Origin: JAFGVL01 sp963663245
GTDB taxonomy: Bacteria > Bacteroidota > Bacteroidia > Bacteroidales > Paludibacteraceae
Direction: 5' to 3'
DNA length: 64,000 nucleotides
NCBI GenBank assembly: GCA_963663245.1
Contig: OY760143.1
Span: 2,356,001 to 2,420,000, forward strand
Shown: piece after piece, positions 27,027 through 36,301 of the stretch
How the letters are laid out: the number at the start of each line of letters is the position of its first letter
Position numbering within the stretch: the stretch's first letter is position 1
Translations under genes and position numbers: made by a program
Notes under the pieces: model-generated
The model's database searches: none
What the model was told of the DNA's origin: nothing
The model's input: the letters and a program-made list of their open reading frames with translations, nothing else

Positions 27027-29015
27027 CTATTCAAAATTCAACTTTAGAGATGTATCTGGCTTATTCATTTTCTTTTGCTCTTCTTCAAACTTTTTTACAA
27101 TACTTAATAATCGAAGTATCTCCCCTACATTCATAGCAAAAGACATAGCTCCATGTCCTTTAAATGGCGGATTACCATCAAAAAGTTCGTTTAAAGTACC
27201 AATACACAATTCACTCATTTCACTCTCAAACCCAATTAATCTTCTTTCAAGAAAAGAGATACCACTGCGCTTATACACTTTTAAGTAAGCCTCAGCAAAA
27301 GCTCCCATTAACCATGGCCAAACAGTTCCATTGTGATAGCTGAAGCTTCGACCAACTTCATCTCCTCTATATTCAGGCTTATAGTTACCACTTTGCGGAC
27401 TTAAACTACGCAAACCTTTAGGTGTTAATAACTCGCGCGTAACAACATCTACCACAAGTTTCTGCTGTTCTTTGTTTAAAACAGAATAAGGCAAAGAAAC
27501 AGCAAATAACATATTTGGTCGTACTTCCCAGTCGCGATAATTATTCACCACATAATCGTACAAATATTTACCATTCCAAAACAAACGCAAAAAAGATTGA
27601 TGAGCAAACTCTGCTTGATAGTTTAACACATCTGCTTCGTAATCATTATGACCTTTACGAGCTAGCTCCGAACCAAACTTCAAAGCATTATACCATAAAG
27701 CATTTATTTCTACAAGATATCCTGTTCTAGGAACTGTTGGTTTCCCATAAGCAACACCATTCATCCATGATGCAGGCACATCATAACCATTGGTTTCTAA
27801 CAAGCCATTATCCGATAAAGAAAGATTAGGGTGCTGTTGCTCTCGTATAAAACTCAATACTTTGAAAAGAATATCACCGTATTTGTCGATGGTTTTCTTC
27901 AAAGATGTTTTCTCTGCATATTGTTGTATTGCCCATATATACCACAACAGCACATCTGGTGCATCTATTTCATAGATATAACTTTCATGATCTTGATGCA
28001 AAATAAATTTCTCTATTGCTTGAGTAGCTGTACTCATTATATCTTCAAAATAAGATATATCATCAATTGCTAAAGAGACTCCAGGCAATGCAATAAATTG
28101 ATCACGCGCACGACATTTAAACCATGGGTATCCGGCCATTAAATAATGACCATCTCCAATTTTATTATGGAATTGCTGTCCTGCATTTTTCAAACTATTA
28201 TAAAAATCTAAACGAGAAGTTCGTTTCGCAAGTTCCTCTCTATATAGTTTTCTAAGTTTCTTTGGATCTGACTCTGAAACACCAGCTGAGAAGAAAACAC
28301 TTTCTCCTTTTTTCAATGGCATTTCAAAATAACCAGGCACATACAAATCTTCTTTATAATCGTAGCCTCTTTCTTGCTCCTTATAATATTCTATCCCACG
28401 ATACCAATCTGGATTGGCAATAAAGTCTACTTCTTTAGAAAATTGCATATATAAATTAGGGAAGTTAGGATATAGAGACGTAGAGATTCCATTCTGAACT
28501 TCTTGATACTCTTTATTTACATCTGCATTTTCTTTAGAAAGCTGATTCACATTTCTAAAAGCTAACAAAGGTTTAAAACGCATTGTTACCGGAGAACGTG
28601 CTTCTAACAAGGTATATTTTATAAGCATCCTATTTTCGTGTGAAATAAACACTCGTTCTTTCGAAAAAATAACACCTCCAACTCTATAAGTAGTACAAGC
28701 AACCGTTTCAATATTAAATTCACGTATGTATTTATGACCTTTAGGACTGTAGTTATTTCCTGCAAATTTATGTACTCCCATATTAAATTCAGCACCATGT
28801 TGAATAACAGTTTCATCTAAAGATGAAAGAAGCACATAATTATCTTCGCTTAGTTCAGGAAGAGGGACTACTAATAATCCGTGATGTTTTCTTGTATTAC
28901 AATCAATAACAGTTGTTACGCTATAAGCACCAGATTTATTCGTGCGTAACATTTCTTTAGTTAGCGATTTTTCAAGATTGATTAAAAGCGTTTTGTCGAA
29001 GTTTAAATAACCCAT
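27027..29015 (-). CDS. Glycogen debranching enzyme
   Basis: A 662-residue amylo-alpha-1,6-glucosidase-type protein. The N-terminal half has the bacterial GDE N-domain (SVTTVIDCNTRKHHGLLVVP), and the C-terminal half is an alpha/alpha toroid with LMAGYPWFKCRARDQFIALPG and VGRSFSYHNGTVWPWLMGAF carrying the expected acidic residues and the HNGTVWPW signature. It hydrolyses alpha-1,6 branch stubs of glycogen in the cytosol. It heads the minus-strand operon followed by the glycogen synthase-like and GH57 genes, behind a good promoter at 29073-29105. Confidence 0.92.
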   Translation of the reverse strand: MGYLNFDKTLLINLEKSLTKEMLRTNKSGAYSVTTVIDCNTRKHHGLLVVPLPELSEDNYVLLSSLDETVIQHGAEFNMGVHKFAGNNYSPKGHKYIREFNIETVACTTYRVGGVIFSKERVFISHENRMLIKYTLLEARSPVTMRFKPLLAFRNVNQLSKENADVNKEYQEVQNGISTSLYPNFPNLYMQFSKEVDFIANPDWYRGIEYYKEQERGYDYKEDLYVPGYFEMPLKKGESVFFSAGVSESDPKKLRKLYREELAKRTSRLDFYNSLKNAGQQFHNKIGDGHYLMAGYPWFKCRARDQFIALPGVSLAIDDISYFEDIMSTATQAIEKFILHQDHESYIYEIDAPDVLLWYIWAIQQYAEKTSLKKTIDKYGDILFKVLSFIREQQHPNLSLSDNGLLETNGYDVPASWMNGVAYGKPTVPRTGYLVEINALWYNALKFGSELARKGHNDYEADVLNYQAEFAHQSFLRLFWNGKYLYDYVVNNYRDWEVRPNMLFAVSLPYSVLNKEQQKLVVDVVTRELLTPKGLRSLSPQSGNYKPEYRGDEVGRSFSYHNGTVWPWLMGAFAEAYLKVYKRSGISFLERRLIGFESEMSELCIGTLNELFDGNPPFKGHGAMSFAMNVGEILRLLSIVKKFEEEQKKMNKPDTSLKLNFE

Positions 29016-29072
29016 ACTATAGCATCAAGAAGGTTTAAAAAGAAATAACAATAGAGAATAATAAAAAGTTTT

Positions 29073-29105
29073 CAAACTTAATCGTTTTCTTAAAAAGAAT
29101 TGCAA
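29073..29105 (-). promoter_or_regulatory. Promoter of the glycogen operon
   Basis: On the minus strand, TTG (29103-29105) is followed after 22 bases by TAAGTTTG (29073-29080), matching the Bacteroidota consensus. Transcription would begin near 29067, giving a leader of about 50 bases before the debranching enzyme. Confidence 0.6.
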
Positions 29106-29154
29106 TTTTTTAAGTAAAAAAAAGCCTACACATAGTGTTTTACAACATTTATCC

Positions 29155-29192
29155 AAAAAAAAGAGGAATCAAACAAGTTTGATTCCTCTTTT
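29155..29192 (-). terminator. Terminator of rplS
   Basis: A near-perfect 15-16 bp stem (AAAAGAGGAATCAAAC / GTTTGATTCCTCTTTT) with a minimal loop is followed on the minus strand by a run of Ts (29155-29160 on the plus strand is all A). It lies about 25 bases after the L19 stop. Confidence 0.92.
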
Positions 29193-29213
29193 AGTATAAG
29201 TATTAATTTGAAT

Positions 29214-29564
29214 CTACTTAACTCTTTTTTCTTTAATTCTAGCTTTTTTACCAGTAAGAGCACGTAAATAATATAATTTCGAACGACGAACTTTACCTAC
29301 TTTATTCACGGTAATACTCTCAATAAAAGGAGAGTCCATTGGAAAAATACGTTCTACACCAATATTATCTGATATTTTTCTAACAGTAAAACGTTTTTGC
29401 TCACCATGACCAGCAACTTTAATTACTACACCACGATACTGCTGAACACGTTCTTTACTACCCTCAATAATACGATAAGCAACTGTAATTGTATCTCCAC
29501 TTTTAAAAGAAGGATGCGTTTTTTCTGTTGTAAATGCTTGTTCAGCAACTTTAATTAAATCCAT
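29214..29564 (-). CDS. rplS: 50S ribosomal protein L19
   Basis: A 116-residue basic protein with the L19 pattern: FKSGDTITVAYRIIEGSKER, then QQYRGVVIKVAGHGEQKRFTVRKIS, then VERIFPMDSPFIESITV and RRSKLYYLRALTGKKARIKE. L19 sits at the 30S-50S interface. In many bacteria it is cotranscribed with trmD and rimM; here it is a single-gene unit with its own promoter and a strong terminator. Confidence 0.97.
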   Translation of the reverse strand: MDLIKVAEQAFTTEKTHPSFKSGDTITVAYRIIEGSKERVQQYRGVVIKVAGHGEQKRFTVRKISDNIGVERIFPMDSPFIESITVNKVGKVRRSKLYYLRALTGKKARIKEKRVK

Positions 29565-29653
29565 GTTTTCTAAAATAATTTATTGTACATCATTTATAAG
29601 CAACATATCACAGACCTCACTTTATTCTGCCAGAGGTTACCCAAAACGGAGCG

Positions 29654-29683
29654 CAAATTTAGCTATTTTTTTCATCCCGACAA
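29654..29683 (-). promoter_or_regulatory. Promoter of rplS
   Basis: On the minus strand TTG (29681-29683) and TAAATTTG (29654-29661) are 19 bases apart, a close match to the Bacteroidota consensus. The leader to the L19 ATG would be about 85 bases, long enough for a regulatory fold, though I see no clear hairpin in it. Confidence 0.6.
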
Positions 29684-29782
29684 TGTTTTCAACAAAAAAA
29701 CTGTCTTTTTTTGATTTATTTTGGAAGATATTATCAAATAAAGGAAATAAAAAAACTAATAATATTCCTCACAAAATCTTCT

Positions 29783-29790
29783 TATCTTTG
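29783..29790 (+). promoter_or_regulatory. Candidate -7 element for the GH3/beta-lactamase gene
   Basis: TATCTTTG, an exact TAnnTTTG match, 63 bases upstream of the ATG at 29854 and divergent from the rplS promoter. No TTG box at the standard spacing. Confidence 0.5.
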
Positions 29791-29853
29791 TCCACTTCTA
29801 GAAAAATGCGCCATTTTTGCATTAGAATTCAGAATCATAGATAAACATGCACA

Positions 29854-32811
29854 ATGTCTCTTAAAAAAACCACTTACACCCTTTTTATATTTCTCCTAAT
29901 TGGAAGAAGCCTTTTTGCTATTGAAACGAATGAAAGTAAACAGTGGGTAGATTCTGTTTTTTTTACCTTAAGTCCAGATGAACGTATCGGACAATTATTT
30001 GTTTATAATTGTCCGGCCACGGCTAATATGCAAAACACCAACAGACTACTTCTCGCTATAAATGAACAACATATTGGAGGTATCTTATTTTGGAAAGGAA
30101 CTATTGAAGAACAAGCTAAGCTAACAAACTTAGCCCAAGAAAAATCTAAAGTTCCTTTAATGATTAGTATGGATGGAGAATGGGGATTAGCTATGCGTTT
30201 AGAAGATGGTATAAGATATCCTAAAAAAACAACATTATCAGCCCTTACAAATGAAAAATTAATCTATGAATTTGGAGAGGAACTAGGTCGACAATGTAAC
30301 GAACTTCGCATCAATGTAAGTTTCGACCCCGTTTTAGACGTAAATCTCAATCCTGAAAATCCAGTAATAAATACCCGATCTTTTGGAGACAACCCTCAAG
30401 AGATTTCTCGCAAAGCTGCTCTTTTTGTTGCTGGATTAAAAAGCAAAAACATATTATCTGTAGGAAAGCATTTTCCGGGACATGGCGATACGTCTCAAGA
30501 CTCACATCACGAACTTGCTGTTGTAACACACGATTCTACTCAACTTCACTCCATTGACCTAGCACCTTTTAAGCATTTAATTAACAAAGAGATGGAGGGA
30601 ATTATGATAGGACACATATCTGTTCCTGCCATAGATACTACTGGAGCACCTGCTTCTTTATCCCCACTAATAATAAACGGACTCCTAAAAAAAGAACTTG
30701 GGTTTAAAGGCTTAATTTTTACAGATGCTATGAAAATGAAAGGGGTTAGCAAAGAAAAAAATTCCTCTGTTCGTGCTCTTCTAGCTGGAAATGATATTCT
30801 ACTAGACCCTATAAACATTGAAGAAGAAGTTAATAACATCAAAAAAGCTCTAAAGGATAGCATAATTAGCATGGAATTGATTGATCAAAAGTGCAAAAAA
30901 ATCCTCTATTACAAATACAAATGCCAGCTCAATAATTATCTCCCAATAAATATAGATAGCATTGAAGAACGAATCAATACGCCTCAAGCAAAGATATTAC
31001 AACAGAAAACAATCAATCAAAGCATTACTGTATTAAAAAACAATAAAGAGATACTTCCCATTAAACAATTGGACAAACAGCGTATCGCTATTATCTCTGC
31101 TGGAGCATCAAACCACACACAGTTTATTCAAACTTGTGCCTTATATGCTAAAACAGAGAATTATAGTTTCTCAGAATACGACTCTGCAGACTCAATCAAA
31201 AATATTGCTTGTAAAATTGAAAGTGCTGACTTAGTAATTCTAGCTATACACAGTAAAAAAATACCAGACAGCCTTATTGCTTTAGCTTGTGGTGATAAGA
31301 AAACAATTATTGTTTCTTTTCGCTCTCCTTACGAACTAAAAAACTATCCCATTAGCACCACTATAGCTGAAGCTTTTGTTATGGGATATGAGAACCTACA
31401 TATGATGCAGAAAGCGTGTGCAGAAATTATTTTTGGAGGAGTGCCCGCTCAAGGAAAATACCCTATCAACAGCCCTAACATTGCTAAAAAAGATGATGGC
31501 ATAAATACTCCTAAAACTCGTTTAGACTACAACATACCTGAAAGTGTAGATATGAATTCTTCAATTTTACAAGGAATTGAAGCCATTGTTTCAGATGCTA
31601 TACAAGTAGAAGCTATGCCTGGTTGTCAGATTTTAATTGCTAAAAAAGGGACCATAGTCTATCATAAATCATTTGGTTTCCATGATTATAGTAATCAAAT
31701 CCCTGTGAAGAATACTGATATCTATGACATTGCCTCAGTAACTAAAATATCAGCTACACTGCCACTTATTATGCAGTTATATGATAAAAAGAAAATTAAA
31801 TTGGATAAAAAAATAAGTCGCTATTTACCAGACCTAAAAAATACTGATAAAAAAGATATAACTCCACTTGACTTACTAACACACGAAGCAGGACTAAAAC
31901 CTTTCATTCCATTTTATCGTCAAGCTATTGACAGTAATAGCGTTAATGGTCTATTAATGCAAAGAAAAAAAGATGATATATACAAGCTGCAACTTTCAGA
32001 TAAATACTTTGCACATAAAGATTATAGATATAAAACTGGTTTGATTAGCAATACTTTAGACAACAAACACCCTCTTCAAATTGCAGACAGTTTATTTATT
32101 ACAAATGCATTTAGAGATAGTATTTGGCAACAAATAATTGAATCTCCACTTAGTGATAATAAAAAATACAAATACAGTGATTTAAGCTTTCTAATGCTTC
32201 AAAAAATTATAGAGAATTTAGAAAAAAAACCAATAGATGAATTAACTAATGATTTTTACAATAAACTAGGAGCTACAAAAACTGGCTACTTACCCTTGCA
32301 ACGATTTGATTCTTCTACAATTATTCCTACAGAAAAAGATCAGTTTTTACGAAAACAGCTATTAAAAGGCCATGTGCACGATCAGAATGCAGCATTTATG
32401 GGTGGGATTGCTGGTCATGCTGGAATTTTCTCAAACTGCAATGATTTAGCAAAAATTAGTCAGCTATATCTAAACAAAGGTACATACGGTGGAGAAGAAT
32501 TTATGTCTCCTGAAACATGCCAATATTTCACCGAGACTAAAAGTGAAAATAGCAGAAGAGGCTTAGGCTTTGACCGTTTGGATAAAGATGGTGGAATTTT
32601 ATATGGACACTATGGATTTACTGGCACTTGTATTTGGATTGACCCTAACGAAGAGCTTATATATATCTTTCTTTCAAACAGAGTTAATCCAAATAGTTGG
32701 AATAAAAAACTTATGAAAATGGATGTGCGAACAAATATAATTGACGTAATATATCAATCCATTAAAAACAAAAAACCGCTTGATACGCGTTCAAACGGAT
32801 TAACAGAATAG
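29854..32811 (+). CDS. GH3 beta-N-acetylglucosaminidase fused to a beta-lactamase-fold serine hydrolase
   Basis: A 985-residue exported protein (signal peptide to about residue 22). Residues ~35-350 form a NagZ-type GH3 domain with KHFPGHGDTSQDSHHEL (205-221; His-Asp acid/base pair) and the nucleophile Asp291 in IFTDAMKMKG. A GH3 C-terminal-like alpha/beta region follows (~380-550). Residues ~575-970 form a class C beta-lactamase/esterase domain with Ser628 and Lys631 (SVTK), Tyr774 (YSD) and GHAG late in the domain. The fusion is known in Bacteroidota and suggests a periplasmic enzyme working on peptidoglycan sugars and peptide or ester bonds together. The actual substrate of the second domain is unknown. 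It converges on the rel gene without a clear terminator. Confidence 0.9.
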   Translation: MSLKKTTYTLFIFLLIGRSLFAIETNESKQWVDSVFFTLSPDERIGQLFVYNCPATANMQNTNRLLLAINEQHIGGILFWKGTIEEQAKLTNLAQEKSKVPLMISMDGEWGLAMRLEDGIRYPKKTTLSALTNEKLIYEFGEELGRQCNELRINVSFDPVLDVNLNPENPVINTRSFGDNPQEISRKAALFVAGLKSKNILSVGKHFPGHGDTSQDSHHELAVVTHDSTQLHSIDLAPFKHLINKEMEGIMIGHISVPAIDTTGAPASLSPLIINGLLKKELGFKGLIFTDAMKMKGVSKEKNSSVRALLAGNDILLDPINIEEEVNNIKKALKDSIISMELIDQKCKKILYYKYKCQLNNYLPINIDSIEERINTPQAKILQQKTINQSITVLKNNKEILPIKQLDKQRIAIISAGASNHTQFIQTCALYAKTENYSFSEYDSADSIKNIACKIESADLVILAIHSKKIPDSLIALACGDKKTIIVSFRSPYELKNYPISTTIAEAFVMGYENLHMMQKACAEIIFGGVPAQGKYPINSPNIAKKDDGINTPKTRLDYNIPESVDMNSSILQGIEAIVSDAIQVEAMPGCQILIAKKGTIVYHKSFGFHDYSNQIPVKNTDIYDIASVTKISATLPLIMQLYDKKKIKLDKKISRYLPDLKNTDKKDITPLDLLTHEAGLKPFIPFYRQAIDSNSVNGLLMQRKKDDIYKLQLSDKYFAHKDYRYKTGLISNTLDNKHPLQIADSLFITNAFRDSIWQQIIESPLSDNKKYKYSDLSFLMLQKIIENLEKKPIDELTNDFYNKLGATKTGYLPLQRFDSSTIIPTEKDQFLRKQLLKGHVHDQNAAFMGGIAGHAGIFSNCNDLAKISQLYLNKGTYGGEEFMSPETCQYFTETKSENSRRGLGFDRLDKDGGILYGHYGFTGTCIWIDPNEELIYIFLSNRVNPNSWNKKLMKMDVRTNIIDVIYQSIKNKKPLDTRSNGLTE

Positions 32812-32825
32812 TTTAGATAAGTATT

Positions 32826-35087
32826 TTACGACTCTTTATCTTTCTCTTCATCCACACGTTGAACAGAATTTACAGCTTTAATTTTTAAAATCTTCATGCA
32901 AATATTATTTACTTGTTCTGTGCTATGAACATGAACTAAGAAATATCCTTCAAAAATTCCATCATTACTAACAGAATTAATCTTCGTAATATTTACACCA
33001 AAGTCATCTGATAGAACTTTAATTATTTGCACTAATACTCCTTGAGTATCTATTCCAACAACCTCAATTATAGCAGGAAACGAAAGAATTTGTTTACTTG
33101 CCCATTGAGCAGAAACAAGGCGCTCTCCAAAATTAGTTTTCAATTTATCAGCCACTGAACACTGACGCTTATGTAAGGTTACTGTCTCGTCATCATTCAC
33201 ATAACCCAAAACATCATCCCCCGGAATTGGATTACAACAATCAGCTATAGTATATAAATCATCTTTATTATCATCAGTTAATTTTAACGTTTTCTTTCTG
33301 TTAATTTTAGGATGTTCTTCAAGAGTCTCACTTTCATCATCAGCGTGATCGTTCTTCTTTAAACCAGTAAATTGAAGCTTCCAGTAATTTTTCCATTTAA
33401 GTCCAGATTTTTGCTTAAACACTTTTTTATCTAAGTCTTGTAAGCTTATTTTTTCTTTTCCTAACTTAAAATAAAAGTCTTCCTCTTCAAGTTTGAAGTA
33501 TTTCAACAATAAAGCCAAGTTATCACTATCAGAAGGCATTTCATTCTTCTCAAAATACTCTTTCAATAATTCTTCTCCTTTTGATACGAAAATGCGCATT
33601 TCCTTTTTAAATGCAGCTTTCAATTTCGATTGAGCTCTTGCTGTTGTAACAAAGTTAACCCACTCCAATTGTGGTTGTTGTTTTTTGGAGGTAATAATTT
33701 CAACTTGGTCTCCACTATTCAATGCGTGACTCAATGGCACTAACTTATGATTAACTTTTGCGCCTATACAATGGAATCCTAAATCTGAATGAAGATAAAA
33801 AGCAAAATCTAAAGCCGTAGAACCCTGAGGCATCGTTTTAATTTCGCCTTTTGGCGTAAATACAAATATCTCAGTAGAAAAAAGATTCAGCTTAAAAGTA
33901 TCTAGAAAATCTATTGCATTTGGTTCTGGATTCTCAAACACTTCTTTAATTGTTTTTATCCAATTATCTAATTCTGTTTCTGTTGGATTTTCACCTGTTT
34001 TATATTTCCAATGCGCAGAAATCCCTTTTTCCGCAATTTCATGCATTCTTTCGCTTCGAATTTGCACTTCAACCCAAATACCCTCAGGACCCATTACAGT
34101 CACATGTAGAGCTTCGTATCCATTTGCCTTAGGCGTACTCACCCAGTCCCTAATTCTCTCAGGATGTGGACTATAATTACTAGTCACTGATGAATAAACC
34201 ATCCATGCCTGATTCTTTTCTTCTATATCATATCTGGTTCTATAAACAATACGAACTGCCAATAAATCAAAAACATCTTCAAAAGGCACATTCTTCGTTT
34301 TCATCTTATTCCAGATAGATGCAATACTCTTAATACGCATTTCTATATCATACTCGTAGCCAGTTAGCTCAAGCTGATTCTCTATGGGCTTAATAAATCT
34401 AGCATACACCTCCTCACGCTGCATCTCTCCTTCAGCTAACTTATCAAAAATCTGCTGATAGATTTCAGGATGTTCATATTTCAAACTCAAATCTTCAAGT
34501 TCAATCTTAATTTTATATAAACCCAAACGGTAAGCTAATGGAGCATATATATAGGTAGTTTCTCCTGCAATTTTATATTGTTTCGCTGGAGGCATAGAAC
34601 TGAGCGTACGCATATTATGCAAACGATCAGCTATTTTTATCATGATAACACGAACATCTTCAGAAATGGTAAGCAATAATTTCCTAAAGTTTTCTGCCTG
34701 ATTAGAGGCTTGCTCTGCAAATACACCACCAGAAATCTTAGTCAAGCTTTCTACAATTCCGGCTATTCTTGAACCGAATAAATTATCAATATCTTCTACA
34801 GTATATTCTGTATCTTCTACTACATCATGCAATAAAGATGCGCAAATAGAAGTAGTTCCTAGGCCTATCTCATTTACCACAATACGAGCAACTGAAAGAG
34901 GGTGCATCATATAAGGCTCCCCCGAACGACGACGAACTCCTTGGTGAGCATTATTAGCAAAATGAAAGGCTTTATCAACCAACTCAAAATTCAGTTTATG
35001 AACTGTCTTTTTGTAGTCTTCAATTAAAAACCAATATTCTTGCTTGATTAAATCCTCATCTGATAATATGGTATTTTCTGTATCCAC
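32826..35087 (-). CDS. rel: Bifunctional (p)ppGpp synthetase/hydrolase (Rel/SpoT homologue)
   Basis: A 753-residue RSH enzyme that makes and degrades the stringent-response alarmone. Domains in order: HD hydrolase with the intact His87-Asp88 (SLLHDVVEDTEYT), synthetase (RIKSIASIWNKMKTK and the EDVFDLLAVRIVY block, about 258-290, through EVQIRSERMHEIAEKGISAHW), TGS (FVFTPKGEIKTMPQGSTALD), a linker, and a C-terminal ACT domain (about 675-745). The intact hydrolase motif argues for a bifunctional enzyme, the normal single RSH of Bacteroidota. It starts 25 bases after the M23 peptidase stop and is probably cotranscribed with it. Confidence 0.95.
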   Translation of the reverse strand: MDTENTILSDEDLIKQEYWFLIEDYKKTVHKLNFELVDKAFHFANNAHQGVRRRSGEPYMMHPLSVARIVVNEIGLGTTSICASLLHDVVEDTEYTVEDIDNLFGSRIAGIVESLTKISGGVFAEQASNQAENFRKLLLTISEDVRVIMIKIADRLHNMRTLSSMPPAKQYKIAGETTYIYAPLAYRLGLYKIKIELEDLSLKYEHPEIYQQIFDKLAEGEMQREEVYARFIKPIENQLELTGYEYDIEMRIKSIASIWNKMKTKNVPFEDVFDLLAVRIVYRTRYDIEEKNQAWMVYSSVTSNYSPHPERIRDWVSTPKANGYEALHVTVMGPEGIWVEVQIRSERMHEIAEKGISAHWKYKTGENPTETELDNWIKTIKEVFENPEPNAIDFLDTFKLNLFSTEIFVFTPKGEIKTMPQGSTALDFAFYLHSDLGFHCIGAKVNHKLVPLSHALNSGDQVEIITSKKQQPQLEWVNFVTTARAQSKLKAAFKKEMRIFVSKGEELLKEYFEKNEMPSDSDNLALLLKYFKLEEEDFYFKLGKEKISLQDLDKKVFKQKSGLKWKNYWKLQFTGLKKNDHADDESETLEEHPKINRKKTLKLTDDNKDDLYTIADCCNPIPGDDVLGYVNDDETVTLHKRQCSVADKLKTNFGERLVSAQWASKQILSFPAIIEVVGIDTQGVLVQIIKVLSDDFGVNITKINSVSNDGIFEGYFLVHVHSTEQVNNICMKILKIKAVNSVQRVDEEKDKES

Positions 35088-35112
35088 TTAGTATATAATT
35101 TTCCTATCTATC

Positions 35113-36081
35113 TTAATCAAAAACTTGAGCACAATTGTTAGTATACTGAAGCATTTTATCATATTCTGATGGAGATAGATCTCTAAAGTAATAGTTAATC
35201 GGATTTTGGGGCTTATTCTTAAAACGCACCTCATAATGAAGGTGAGGTCCTGTTGATTTTCCAGTATTTCCTACAAAACCAATTACTTCTCCCCTTTTTA
35301 CTTTATTGCCTCTATTTTTAACAAATCGATGCATATGAGCATATAAAGTTCTATAATTAAAACCATGATCAATAATTACACAATTACCATAGCCTTGTTT
35401 CCAGCCAGCAAAAGCCACAGTCCCATTACCTGTAGCAAAAATTTTTGTTCCTGTAGGAGCGGTAAAATCCATCCCATGATGAAATTTACGCACATGATAA
35501 ACAGGATCTATACGCCAGCCATAACCAGAAGCCATACGCTTTAGATTTTTATTGAAAATAGGTTGAATGGCCGGAATATTTTCTAAACGAGTTTCATTCG
35601 TTTTGGCTAATTGAACAATCTCATCAAAAGATTTAGACTGAACGTAGACCTGACGGCTTAACTCAGTAGCTTTTTTAGTTGTATTCAATACAATCTGCGA
35701 ATTGGTGAAATCTCGAATATAATCGTAACGATTAGTTCCACCATAACTTCCTTTTCTTACTGCTAAAGGAATTGGTTCTGCTTGAAAGACTACACGATAT
35801 AAATTATCATCGCGCTGTTGTAAATCAGACAATACATCTTCTAATTCGTTAAACTGACGACTTAATAAACGATATTGTGCACGAATACTTTTATTCTCAC
35901 TACGTAAATTTTTCTGACTAGGTGATTCAACAGTAAATACAAAAACAACAAAGAAAATAGCGCCTAAAAATAAGCCCGTAAAAGAGTGTAAAAGGATACG
36001 TTTAAACCTTCCTTTAAAAGAAGTGTCTACCCTTTCGTAATTTAATGTTTCCGGATTAAAATAATACTTCGCTTTACCCAT
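35113..36081 (-). CDS. Membrane-anchored M23 metallopeptidase
   Basis: A 322-residue protein with a cytoplasmic start, one membrane helix (about residues 29-50), a periplasmic coiled coil (about 60-100) and a C-terminal M23 (LytM) domain. The zinc-site motifs are complete: HHGMDF (HxxxD) and GPHLHYEV (HxH). M23 enzymes cut peptidoglycan peptide cross-links, and coiled-coil membrane forms act in cell division or elongation. It may function as an endopeptidase at the septum; that is inference. It is the first gene of a unit with rel, and divergent from alaS. Confidence 0.92.
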   Translation of the reverse strand: MGKAKYYFNPETLNYERVDTSFKGRFKRILLHSFTGLFLGAIFFVVFVFTVESPSQKNLRSENKSIRAQYRLLSRQFNELEDVLSDLQQRDDNLYRVVFQAEPIPLAVRKGSYGGTNRYDYIRDFTNSQIVLNTTKKATELSRQVYVQSKSFDEIVQLAKTNETRLENIPAIQPIFNKNLKRMASGYGWRIDPVYHVRKFHHGMDFTAPTGTKIFATGNGTVAFAGWKQGYGNCVIIDHGFNYRTLYAHMHRFVKNRGNKVKRGEVIGFVGNTGKSTGPHLHYEVRFKNKPQNPINYYFRDLSPSEYDKMLQYTNNCAQVFD

Positions 36082-36134
36082 ATCTCAATTGCTACACAAA
36101 AATGCATATGCGAACAGCTCTTTTTCTGTTCTAT

Positions 36135-36168
36135 TTTGGCAAAAGTAAGGATTTTTCTGTTATTTTTG
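36135..36168 (+). promoter_or_regulatory. Promoter of alaS, overlapping a divergent -7 element
   Basis: TTTG (36135-36138) and TATTTTTG (36161-36168) are 22 bases apart on the plus strand. Inside this interval the minus strand reads TACTTTTG (36140-36147), a possible -7 element for the M23 gene. The two promoters would overlap and could compete for RNA polymerase. Confidence 0.5.
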
Positions 36169-36301
36169 CGCACCGTATGGAAGAATAATTTGCCAATATG
36201 TTAATATGCCATTGTGCTTATTATCTATTCCTACAAAAATTAACAATTAGACATGCTTTTCATTAACATATCAGCATATTAATTCATTGCCAAAGAAAAT
36301 T

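Noticed and set aside
28468..28490. AGAGACGTAGAGA inside the debranching enzyme gene, which resembles a half of the palindromic repeat
   Set aside because: Only one arm is present, with no matching inverted arm, and the codons fit the protein. I treat it as chance similarity.
29565..29853. The 289-base gap checked for a tRNA, small RNA or riboswitch
   Set aside because: I could find only the two divergent promoters; no cloverleaf or conserved aptamer was seen by eye.
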